Assembly: GCA_016722655.1 (NCBI GenBank)
Contig: JADKIR010000004.1
Location: forward strand, 992,001 to 1,056,000
DNA length: 64,000 nucleotides
Direction: 5' to 3'
Source: Cytophagaceae bacterium
GTDB lineage: Bacteria; Bacteroidota; Bacteroidia; Cytophagales; Spirosomataceae
Below, piece by piece: positions 31,575 to 40,139 of this stretch. Position 1 is the first letter of the stretch. Each line of letters opens with the position of its first letter. The translations under genes were made by a program, and so were the position numbers. The notes under the pieces are model-generated. The model was not told the origin of the DNA. It saw nothing but the letters and a program-made list of their open reading frames with translations, and did no database searches.

Positions 31575-32558
31575 ATGGCAAAGAAAAGTGATAGTGTGTT
31601 GAGGATCAAAAGAATTTTTGAGGTTCATAAAATTCTAAGGAATAAAGATGGTATTTCAGCAAATGAAATTGTCGAATTCCTTAGTGGTAAAGGTTTTGAA
31701 ACCAATGAGAGAATGGTAGCATCAGATGTGGCTGACCTTCGACTTCTGGGAGCTGATATATCGGCGAATAGGCACAAGGGTTATTGGTATGCTAAACCTT
31801 TTTCAATGTTGGAGACACTTGAAGGAGTAGATAGTGGTAATATGAATGAGATTTTGGCTTTTGTAAGGCAAAAGACCAACGATGAGTTATTCAAAGGTAA
31901 TCTAGCAAAACTTCTAATTAACCTTGAGCAAGAAGTCAGGAATCCTGATATGGAAGAAAATCCATACATACAGTTTGAGAAGGTGGAACTAAAAAACATT
32001 GAAAAACTGGACTTGTATTATAGGTATATCACCGAAAGAAGAGTTTTGGACATAGACTACCATTATTTTGGAAGTAAGGAGCCAACAAATATTACTATTG
32101 TTCCCATACAACTAAGAGAATACAATAATAGATGGACGCTTATAGCGTATTCGAAAGAGAAAAACGAATATCAAAATTTTGCTTTAGACAGGATAATTAA
32201 TGAGAGGTTTAGTCCGGATAACCTATCAGGTGAAAGCACATTTGATGCTCGGAATTACTATAAAGACGTGATTGGTAATAGTGTTGATAAAAAAATAAAG
32301 ATAGAAACCATAAGATTTAAAGTTAAGAAAAATAGGGCCTATTATGTTGCTACCAAAAAATGGCATCATTCCCAAACCAATCTTGCGGAATTAGAGGACT
32401 CTACTTCCATGACCTTTTCTCTGCGAGTAATTCCAAATCGTGAATTTTGGGCAAAAGTTATGGAGCATGTTGAGGATATCGAAATTTTGGGGCCTAAAGA
32501 GATGGTGAAGGAGTTTAGGGAAAGGGTTAGGAGGGTGTGGGAGAGGATAGGTGAGTAA
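31575..32558 (+). CDS. WYL-domain transcriptional regulator
   Basis: A 327-residue regulator. Residues 9-70 form a winged helix (LRIKRIFEVHKILRNKDGIS; ERMVASDVADLRLLGADI). Residues about 130-230 form the WYL domain (RRVLDIDYHYFG, IVPIQLREYNNRWTLIAYS, FALDRI), and a C-terminal WCX-like domain ends in RERVRRVWERIGE. WYL proteins such as BrxR and CapW repress BREX and CBASS defence operons and are thought to sense nucleic acid or nucleotide ligands. Here the gene is divergent from the helicase/ATPase/restriction block, with an inverted repeat on its own promoter, so it probably represses itself and perhaps the block. Confidence 0.9.
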   Translation: MAKKSDSVLRIKRIFEVHKILRNKDGISANEIVEFLSGKGFETNERMVASDVADLRLLGADISANRHKGYWYAKPFSMLETLEGVDSGNMNEILAFVRQKTNDELFKGNLAKLLINLEQEVRNPDMEENPYIQFEKVELKNIEKLDLYYRYITERRVLDIDYHYFGSKEPTNITIVPIQLREYNNRWTLIAYSKEKNEYQNFALDRIINERFSPDNLSGESTFDARNYYKDVIGNSVDKKIKIETIRFKVKKNRAYYVATKKWHHSQTNLAELEDSTSMTFSLRVIPNREFWAKVMEHVEDIEILGPKEMVKEFRERVRRVWERIGE

Positions 32559-32560
32559 TA

Positions 32561-32604
32561 GGGTATTTGTCCAGTTTTTTTATAAAAAAACTGGACAAAT
32601 ACCC
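32561..32604 (+). terminator. Terminator after the WYL gene, 21-bp perfect stem
   Basis: Arms 32561-32581 and 32584-32604 (GGGTATTTGTCCAGTTTTTT plus T, and its exact complement) are separated by only two bases. It begins 3 bp after the stop codon. The internal T/A run gives an intrinsic-terminator-like structure on both strands. Confidence 0.7.
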
Positions 32605-33315
32605 CTAGTTTTCGATTGGTTTTTTGCTGCCTATGTATTTGATAATGTTTATTTTATTTGGTTTTATTAGTCATATTTGTATTTGTCACCTATATGTGTT
32701 AATACCCAATGCTTAATAATAATGAATTGTGTTTTCTATTAATTAATTGGGTTTATTTATGGATAATTTTTTGATTAATGCATGATTAAAAACTACCAGA
32801 TAATTTGAATTAATCGTGGTTTACAAGGATTAATTTGGGTTAAGAAGAATTGGTAAGAAGAAGAAATTTTTATTTCCTATAGACTAAGAAATATTCAGCA
32901 TTTGTACCAATAATTTGTAAAAAAGCACTCAAAAAAATATAATTATTCCAAGAAAATCAGATTTTGTTTGATTTTTCGTTGTTCAATTTAGAATTTTAAT
33001 GGTTTTTAATACACATAAAATAAGTGTTTTAAGCTTTTTTTCCTTGAAATATAAACACATAAACCTTACTTCTTACCGCTTATCCTGATTTTGAATATTG
33101 ATTCCCTTAATCGTTTTACCACTCATAAAAACCAGGTTGGTTTCGTATTGCAAAATTCCATTACATTCGCAAAACTTAAAACAAACTGCTTTATGATTTT
33201 GCAACTGTTAAACATCTCAAATCGAAGCCCATAAATATGAAAGTTTACCACATATTTTTTCGCATTCAAAAGATTTATTTCAATTAATTATTAGCAAAAA
33301 TTTACTCACAAAAAC
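32605..33315. other. Gene-free AT-rich stretch of about 700 bp
   Basis: No convincing ORF on either strand between the WYL terminator and the gene at 33316. The stretch is strongly AT-rich. At 32810-32860 it has loosely repeated 10-bp units (TAATCGTGGT, TTACAAGGAT, TAATTTGGGT, TAAGAAGAAT, TGGTAAGAAG) similar in core to those at 12708-12747. No clear TAnnTTTG promoter was found, although the gene at 33316 must be expressed from here. A small RNA or a replication or attachment-type site cannot be excluded. Confidence 0.5.
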
Positions 33316-33912
33316 ATGGAAAATTTATCTGAAAATGATGATGAGGCACATAGTTGTACCTCACTAAAATCAAAAATTCTCAAAACCCCAGAAGAACTCG
33401 AACAATTCAATAAATTCTACACCTCTAAAAGTGATACGGTTCCCATTCCATTTCAATACCTTTATTTAGCTGACAAAGTAAAAGTTTTTATTGATGAGGA
33501 AGGTACCTGGGTAGCTGGCTACGTGATAAACTCAACCAACAACCTTCGCTACCTAGATCCATTTGATAACATTGTCAGAAATACCATTTACCGTGACAAA
33601 AACATAAAGGTTGGTGAATCTTCAGAGATAACTTGCATCAAAATAGAGCCTTCTCTTACGAAAAAGGATAAAATGGCAAGACTTAGAATATATGCCGAAG
33701 CCGTAAACGATGCCTATGAAACCAATAAAAAGTATATTTTAGGGGGCTCAAAGATATTCATGGTCTGGAAGACTTTTGAGCAAATACTTCCCAATACGCT
33801 CTATTTTGGCCTAGTACCATTCGAAGGTGGAATGGAAATGGGTAAAATAGTATACAACGATGCCAAAGCTTCGAAAGAGGCTATGGATGAGTATTTGAGA
33901 GGGGCGGCGTAA
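33316..33912 (+). CDS. Hypothetical protein (198 aa)
   Basis: A 198-residue acidic protein without a signal peptide or membrane segment; not recognised. It starts MENLSENDDEAHSCTSLKSK. The middle is beta-rich (KVKVFIDEEGTWVAGYVINS), and the C-terminal half has LRIYAEAVNDAYETNKKYIL, then GGSKIFMVWKTFEQILPN and LYFGLVPFEGG. The last part has the alternating feel of a small alpha/beta enzyme or acyltransferase-like fold, but no motif is decisive. It stands alone with long AT-rich sequence upstream and converges on the large lipase-like gene. It probably belongs to the element cargo. Confidence 0.7.
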   Translation: MENLSENDDEAHSCTSLKSKILKTPEELEQFNKFYTSKSDTVPIPFQYLYLADKVKVFIDEEGTWVAGYVINSTNNLRYLDPFDNIVRNTIYRDKNIKVGESSEITCIKIEPSLTKKDKMARLRIYAEAVNDAYETNKKYILGGSKIFMVWKTFEQILPNTLYFGLVPFEGGMEMGKIVYNDAKASKEAMDEYLRGAA

Positions 33913-33921
33913 TGGTGAATA

Positions 33922-33947
33922 GTAAAGCCCTAAATAATGGGCTTTAC
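33922..33947. terminator. Hairpin between convergent genes
   Basis: A 9-bp stem GTAAAGCCC / GGGCTTTAC with an 8-nt loop lies exactly in the 35-bp gap between converging genes. It has no clear T run on either strand, so it is a weak candidate terminator. Confidence 0.5.
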
Positions 33948-36900
33948 TCAATTACATCCCCCAATTTTTACCTGAAAAATTACGCCTTGTTCCGTCCCAA
34001 ATCCAGGCTCTAATGTAATTGAGGGTGCTTCATAAAACATTTTTGTCCCCACGCCTTTTATTTTCTCTGTTGATTTTATCGATTGTCCAGCGAGCTCTGT
34101 ATTTGAACCAGTAATTGTCTCACCGGATTTAATAACGTTCGTTACACACAAGTATTTATTAATAATTATTGGTTCTGAATCTGCACTGCTACATGCTGTA
34201 TTTGTACAAACGGCCTTATAAACTCCACTTTCTGTTGGTGAAATGGTAATACTATACCCAGTTTGCCCAGTACTCCATTTGATGGTACTTGAACATCCCG
34301 TCGCCGAAAGCGTGACTGTTTCTCCTAACTTGAACTCTGTTTTATTGACTGAAACTGTCGGAGGGCTTGCAAATATGCTTACACTTAAACTTGATTGAGA
34401 GGTATTGCCCAAAACGGGAACGTCTGTAGAAACCACTCGGATTTTATAACCTGTACCAACTTTAATATTATTTGGTATTCTGACTAAAGCAGGACTACCC
34501 AAGCCAATCCTTTCTAAATTATTAAAACTAAAACCATTGTCAGTTGAAATTTGTACCAAAAATTTATTTGATGGGTCATAGGTGCCCGAAAAAGTATACG
34601 GGACAGATATCAAACCACCAGTGCAAACAGAGGTTTGGGAAATGCTTGCTGTTGTTATTTGATTAGAGTAAGAATCTCCACCGCCGTCAATACTAAAATA
34701 TAAAGTATCCTTTAAAGTGCTATTATAGGTTAAATAAGCAATTGCCTCCCCTTTCTTAAGTCCTCTAAACTTCCCCAATGAAGGGTAATAACTTAAATTT
34801 TGCGTGTTAGAAATGCTAACATTAAGTTTTGTTAAATCAATTTTATCTGTAACTAAATGAGGGTAAATCAATTGGTAATTAGGTAAAGATACCTCATCTA
34901 ATTTTAAACTATTGACCAACGGTGATGCTTTGAATTTTATGGGTTCTTCATTAATTTGTAAGTCAATGGAAACCGTGTCCATTTTAAGATAAACTACATC
35001 ATTAATAACATACCTAGCTTCTGCAATAATGTAGTTTTTGATATTCCAAATATAATTAACTGGTACTACGAAACTATAAATTTGATTACTTCCAAGGTTT
35101 TTCCTTTTTGACACAAAAGTGTCCTGAAAAGTGGCACTCACTTGATAAAGATTTGCAGTATCTTTTATTTGAACTTGGATATTTATGGTGTTGTTCAAAT
35201 CAAAACTAGAACCATTATTTGGAGTTAAGATTTCTATTTTGGTTTTATCTATACTAAATTTAGAAGTAGTGGCTGTCAATGCTTTATTGCTGGTCTCTTG
35301 ATTTTTAAGAGTTAAAGTGGATGTAGACGTTTGTTTTGGTGGCCTATTCAAGTTTTTACTGGCAGGTATCGAACTGAATTTTGAAGTTTTAATTGAAGAA
35401 TTTAATAATTCCTTTATTTTTTCTGAAACTAAGGTATTGTCCGTAGATGAAATATGAAACATCGAATTGGTTACACTAAAAACCCCACCACTATTAATAA
35501 TACTAACATTCGAGCCAGTAATATTTCCAGCAGCTTGGCTTTTCAAAGGAACAATGAAATCGCCATTTTCAAAAAAGTCAGCATAATTACCCAAAAACAA
35601 TCCAAGTGCCTTTACTATAAATAGGGTCTGTTTGATTTTCTCAAGCCTATCAAAATATTTTTCAGCACCCGTATCTGGCCCAGTTGATTTAATGGATTTT
35701 AACAATAAATCGTGAAACTCTGCGGGGTAGTTCTTTTTTACAAAATGATAAAAATCCCACAACCAAATATTATTATCAGTTGGCATTTCTTCAAATGCGG
35801 CAAAATCTATTACCTTATCTAAAAAATCAAAAAACTTATAATATTTCGGACTTTGAATGATTTCTTCACCTGTAAGATTAAATATGGAGGATGTCCCTGG
35901 AAACATATCGCCTAAAATCATGTGACTTTTGATGTTGGTTTCCCCGAATCGTTCTCCGTTCCCTCCGTTTAAAACTTCTAAGTTCTTTACGGCAGGTGTA
36001 GTTTCAAAAGCATAGGGAATAAGGGGAACAATAAGACCTGCTCTTAAAATTTCAGTTAATCTTCCATCATATTCTGGGTTTACCCTAATAAAATTACTCC
36101 ACCATGTGTAGTCTTTTTCAGCAACTAAGTAAGAGAAATTAGTTACGCCAGACATAATATAAAGTGCTTTTATAGGAATAAAATTAACAAAACCACCTAG
36201 TAAATCTGCAATAGGTGATCCATCGTGGGGTGTAGCAAGTGTTATGAACTTATTCACATATCCTTTGCCATAATTTTTGAATTTTTTGGTAGAATTCCCA
36301 CCAACATAGTAAAGTGAGCCTTGTGTTTCCGCTTTTCTTAATACATTGCCACCCATACTATGTGCAACATACTCTACCCTATTGCAGACATAACCTTTAA
36401 GCCGCATTCTGGTAATAATATCTGGGAAGTTACTAACTCCACCACCATAGTCTATTGCCTCACCGACACCTATCTCACCTAATAGTATCCTCGCATTCAC
36501 TGCAAAAGACTCTTTAGGACTGATGTGAGCAAATTCAATTTCTTTGAATAAATCTTTATACACATTTGTAGTTCCGAATAGCGATTTTGACCAAGATGTC
36601 TCGCTACCATTCAGACCATGAACTAACATCAGAGGGGGTCTCACAATTGTAATCCATTTAATGAATTGTTCTGAGGTACCATCATCAAAAGTTACAGTAA
36701 ACTTTGCCGCAACATATCTTTCGCTCTCGTTATTATAATACCCATCACCTTGTGGTAGGCCAGGTTTCGTAAAATCGTCTGGTGCAACATACCAAAACCA
36801 ATATTGGCCATTAGCATTTGGAGTAGTTTTTTCTCCTCCTAATAAAGTTACTCCCGTTGCTTCCTCAGAATACGTACTATTATTTTGTAAAGTAGCATAT

Positions 36901-39900
36901 TTTACCCTCCCCAACCATGCATCATCAAGAAATGTCGAATTTTGAGTACTTTCGTAAGAAGACATGATGACAGAAACTGATTTTATTGGGCTACCTGAGG
37001 CATTAATTTTCTCAACCACCATATACATTCTTGCAGTTCCATCGGCAGCTATTCCAGAGGGTTCACTCACAGGAACAATCGGATAACTTCTATCCCATTT
37101 AAGGGTTGCCTTACAAATTTGATTGACCACCACAATGTTCACAATTGGGCTTTCAGCTATTCTCTGATTATTAAATTTGTCTTTAATCACGAATTTTACA
37201 GGCATTCCGGTAGCACTCGTAACTCCAATCAAAAGGCTACTAATTGGCACTTGAACTGCCTTAGTAATCAAGTCTTCATATGTACCATATTCAAGTGGCG
37301 TAGTTATTAAAGGTTGAAAAGCTGTACCACCTGAAAACACAAGCCCGATTTCATATTGATAAGCTCGAGAAGCATCACCTCTTACTGGATATGCACTTCC
37401 TTTTTTTATTAAATCAGTAAATTCAACCAAAACATTTCCATCTTTAATAATTGTAATTGTTTTATTTAACGTAGCGGGATTAATTATTTTCAATTCAGCA
37501 ACAGTTTCTGGTTGGGTAACGGCAATTAAATTGGCCGGAGAATTACCCTCTACATCTAAACCATATATTCCTAATAATTCTTCTTTGAAGTTGATTGGAA
37601 TAGTGAAAACAGTTGAAAAGCTGCCATCCGGGCCAATATTTGCAATTGGGTAAACTGCCCCAGAAATATCAGGCATAGAACCAATAGTTACTGAAGTATT
37701 GGGTTTAAAGTTTCCACCACTTACTTTTATCGTTTCACCAGGAATAGCCTCTGCTTTATACAAACTAATAAACGGCTCCCTCACCACAGGCTCTTGCAAC
37801 GGAGCTATGATATCTATTAGCACAGGGTTCTTAGCACCATTGATAACCCCAAGACTCTCGTAGGTACTGCTGCCTGATTTTTTAAAGAAAAGCTCTATGG
37901 GTACTTTGCTACCAATTTGGGCGGCAGTAGGGGTAAACATACCACTAAGCCCTGTAGTAGCACCTGCATTGTAGGTATTAATTGGGGTAATGAGTGTATA
38001 TGTACCTGCCGTACCTACACGCATATATACCTCACCTGTTAAGGCTTCAGTGCTTGTATTTTTTACTTCAAAATTGTATGAATAGGCTTTATTTTGCTCT
38101 AAGGTGGTCAGACCTCCTGCGAATTTGAGATTGGAAGAAAGTGAAATAGTAATTAAAGGAGTCGTTGTTCCTCCTAATTTAACTATCCAATAGTCTGATC
38201 CCCCTTTTGATACTTCTGATTTATCTCCTAGAGCTTCTGACGAATAAGAATGGCCAACAATTCCAAGGCCACCATCGGAGGTTTGAATTATTGAATTAGG
38301 GAAATCAGAATAACTTCCACCAACAGATTTATCCCAAATTTTCTGCCCAAAATCATTTATTTTTACTATCCAATAATCGTAAGTGCCTTTCGATGGGTCA
38401 GACTTATCTCCATGAACAACTGAATTTGAACTTCCTGCAATCACAAAATCACCATCTGATAATTGAATAATTGAATAAGGTTTATCATTTTCACCACCAC
38501 CTATCGTTTTATCCCAAACTTTTTGTCCTTGTGAATTTAATTTCACAATCCAATAATCTTCAAAACCTTTTGATGCCTCAGTCTTATCCCCAGAAACTTC
38601 AGAAGTCTGTGAAAATCCAACCATTATTGTACCCCCATCTGATGAAGGAGCAATTGAAATACCATAATCACTTAATCTTGTACCAATCGTTTTGTCCCAA
38701 ATTTTTTGTCCTTGTGAATTTAATTTAACGATCCAATAATCTTCAAAACCTTTTGATGCCTCTGTCTTATCCCCAGAAGCTGAAGATCTCGTATATCCAA
38801 AAATAACAAGTCCCCCATCTGATGTTTGAATAATAGACTTAGCTTGTTCATCAGAATCTCCTCCAATTGTTTTATCCCAAATTTTTTGTCCTTGAGCGTT
38901 TAATTTTACGATCCAATAATCAAACCCGCCTCTTGATATTTCAGATTTATCTCCAGAACTATTTGAGTAAGATATTCCAGCTACTACAAATCCTCCGTCT
39001 GATGTTTGAATTATAGATTCAGCAATATCCTCAGAATTTCCTCCAATCGTTTTATCCCAAATTTTTTGACCTTGGGCATTTAATTTTACAATCCAATAAT
39101 CAAAAGTCGTACTTGCTTCTGACTTATCTACTGAAATACCTGATCTTGACCAACCTGCAATTACAAAACCTCCATCAGATGTTTGAAGTATTGATTTTGC
39201 ATAATCATAATCAGGACCCCCTATCGTTTTATCCCAAACTTTTTGGCCTTGTGCATTTATTTTCACAATCCAATAGTCAAAAGACCCTTTACTTGCTTCT
39301 GACTTATCTTCTGAAATTCCTGAAGAAGAGTTTCCAGCAATCACAAATCCACCATCTGATGTAGAAATTATTACTGGATCATTAGAGTCATCAAGAGTAG
39401 TACCAATAGTTTTATCCCAGACAATACTTGGGGCAGTCTGAAGAATTGCAACTTTTTCAGAATTATAAACATTCTGTGTTTCGGAGTCTGATAAAAAACG
39501 ATTATAAATTCTAAATTCATCCAATTTTCCTGTCATTTTAGATAAACCAATTACAGAACTTGGGTGGTCGCCAATCATCGTTTTACCATATTGTTTAGTA
39601 ATGGAAGTACTTGTTCGGGTATTATCCAAAGCCCCATCAATATAAATTTTGGCAGTGGTGGCAGTGATATCGTAGGTAATGCCCACATGATGCCAAGTAT
39701 CATCAGCTATGTTTTGGTTGCTGGCAAAACCTGCCATCGAGCTACCATTGCCAAAGCCAAAATATATCTTACCAGTGTTTAAAAGGCTCACATAAAAATT
39801 TTTGTTACTATTTAGGTTTGATATTATAGCTCTGGAGAGTGTGGTAGAACTGGGGGCTTTTATCCAAAAAGTAATTGAAAAAGGGGAGTTAGTTATTAAC

Positions 39901-40139
39901 TCGGTTACATTGCCCAAATCAATGTTTTGAGAGCCATTAAAGCTGTAAGCGTTATTGGTGGAACCGTATCGGTCAGTAGTGAGTGTAGCCGTGGCGGTAC
40001 CATTATAGTTAGTTCCTGCCACATTGTTGGCATTTCCACTAAAGGTATAGTGGGCTATAAGGCCATTGGTGGGGGCTTGGGCGTAAATATTGAAATATGC
40101 AATGATCAATAATAAAAAATAGGAGTATTTATTTTTCAT
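33948..40139 (-). CDS. Giant secreted protein: LamG, tandem repeats, lipase-like domain, 3-coathanger end
   Basis: A 2063-residue protein with a signal peptide (1-20, ending IYAQ). Order: LamG/concanavalin-like domain (about 20-230; WHHVGITYDITATTAKIYID), seven WDKTIGG-type repeats of about 60 residues (240-665; each with DGGFVIAG and DYWIVKLNAQGQKIWDKTIG), Ig-like domains, an alpha/beta-hydrolase segment (about 1166-1300) with LMLVHGLNGSETSW and the lipase nucleophile elbow AHSMGGN (about 1258), more Ig-like sequence, and a C-terminal 3-coathanger stack domain (ITLEPGFGTEQGVIFQVKIG). It is probably exported to the cell surface. It overlaps the end of the M23 gene upstream by 11 bp. The substrate is unknown. 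Confidence 0.85.
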   Translation of the reverse strand: MKNKYSYFLLLIIAYFNIYAQAPTNGLIAHYTFSGNANNVAGTNYNGTATATLTTDRYGSTNNAYSFNGSQNIDLGNVTELITNSPFSITFWIKAPSSTTLSRAIISNLNSNKNFYVSLLNTGKIYFGFGNGSSMAGFASNQNIADDTWHHVGITYDITATTAKIYIDGALDNTRTSTSITKQYGKTMIGDHPSSVIGLSKMTGKLDEFRIYNRFLSDSETQNVYNSEKVAILQTAPSIVWDKTIGTTLDDSNDPVIISTSDGGFVIAGNSSSGISEDKSEASKGSFDYWIVKINAQGQKVWDKTIGGPDYDYAKSILQTSDGGFVIAGWSRSGISVDKSEASTTFDYWIVKLNAQGQKIWDKTIGGNSEDIAESIIQTSDGGFVVAGISYSNSSGDKSEISRGGFDYWIVKLNAQGQKIWDKTIGGDSDEQAKSIIQTSDGGLVIFGYTRSSASGDKTEASKGFEDYWIVKLNSQGQKIWDKTIGTRLSDYGISIAPSSDGGTIMVGFSQTSEVSGDKTEASKGFEDYWIVKLNSQGQKVWDKTIGGGENDKPYSIIQLSDGDFVIAGSSNSVVHGDKSDPSKGTYDYWIVKINDFGQKIWDKSVGGSYSDFPNSIIQTSDGGLGIVGHSYSSEALGDKSEVSKGGSDYWIVKLGGTTTPLITISLSSNLKFAGGLTTLEQNKAYSYNFEVKNTSTEALTGEVYMRVGTAGTYTLITPINTYNAGATTGLSGMFTPTAAQIGSKVPIELFFKKSGSSTYESLGVINGAKNPVLIDIIAPLQEPVVREPFISLYKAEAIPGETIKVSGGNFKPNTSVTIGSMPDISGAVYPIANIGPDGSFSTVFTIPINFKEELLGIYGLDVEGNSPANLIAVTQPETVAELKIINPATLNKTITIIKDGNVLVEFTDLIKKGSAYPVRGDASRAYQYEIGLVFSGGTAFQPLITTPLEYGTYEDLITKAVQVPISSLLIGVTSATGMPVKFVIKDKFNNQRIAESPIVNIVVVNQICKATLKWDRSYPIVPVSEPSGIAADGTARMYMVVEKINASGSPIKSVSVIMSSYESTQNSTFLDDAWLGRVKYATLQNNSTYSEEATGVTLLGGEKTTPNANGQYWFWYVAPDDFTKPGLPQGDGYYNNESERYVAAKFTVTFDDGTSEQFIKWITIVRPPLMLVHGLNGSETSWSKSLFGTTNVYKDLFKEIEFAHISPKESFAVNARILLGEIGVGEAIDYGGGVSNFPDIITRMRLKGYVCNRVEYVAHSMGGNVLRKAETQGSLYYVGGNSTKKFKNYGKGYVNKFITLATPHDGSPIADLLGGFVNFIPIKALYIMSGVTNFSYLVAEKDYTWWSNFIRVNPEYDGRLTEILRAGLIVPLIPYAFETTPAVKNLEVLNGGNGERFGETNIKSHMILGDMFPGTSSIFNLTGEEIIQSPKYYKFFDFLDKVIDFAAFEEMPTDNNIWLWDFYHFVKKNYPAEFHDLLLKSIKSTGPDTGAEKYFDRLEKIKQTLFIVKALGLFLGNYADFFENGDFIVPLKSQAAGNITGSNVSIINSGGVFSVTNSMFHISSTDNTLVSEKIKELLNSSIKTSKFSSIPASKNLNRPPKQTSTSTLTLKNQETSNKALTATTSKFSIDKTKIEILTPNNGSSFDLNNTINIQVQIKDTANLYQVSATFQDTFVSKRKNLGSNQIYSFVVPVNYIWNIKNYIIAEARYVINDVVYLKMDTVSIDLQINEEPIKFKASPLVNSLKLDEVSLPNYQLIYPHLVTDKIDLTKLNVSISNTQNLSYYPSLGKFRGLKKGEAIAYLTYNSTLKDTLYFSIDGGGDSYSNQITTASISQTSVCTGGLISVPYTFSGTYDPSNKFLVQISTDNGFSFNNLERIGLGSPALVRIPNNIKVGTGYKIRVVSTDVPVLGNTSQSSLSVSIFASPPTVSVNKTEFKLGETVTLSATGCSSTIKWSTGQTGYSITISPTESGVYKAVCTNTACSSADSEPIIINKYLCVTNVIKSGETITGSNTELAGQSIKSTEKIKGVGTKMFYEAPSITLEPGFGTEQGVIFQVKIGGCN
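38170..39430 (-). repeat. Seven tandem coding repeats of about 180 bp
   Basis: The block encoding DYWIVKLNAQGQKIWDKTIG and DGGFVIAG recurs seven times with a period of about 175-185 bp. Neighbouring units are very similar at the DNA level (for example the run around TTTTATCCCAAATTTTTTGT). Such near-identical units can gain or lose copies by recombination. Each unit resembles a beta-propeller blade. Confidence 0.85.

Noticed and set aside
30132..31628. Longer start (31628) for the RecD-like helicase
   Set aside because: It would overlap the divergent WYL gene and its promoter; the ATG at 31484 begins a family-like N-terminus.
38170..39430. Regularly repeated block considered as a CRISPR array
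   Set aside because: The units are about 180 bp, in frame, and encode repeated protein blades; there are no short palindromic repeats with unique spacers and no cas genes.
39564..40112. Plus-strand ORFs opposite the LamG-coding end of the 2063-residue gene
   Set aside because: They are shadows of a clear secreted-protein gene; low-complexity Val/Gly/Ser composition mirrors the sense codons.
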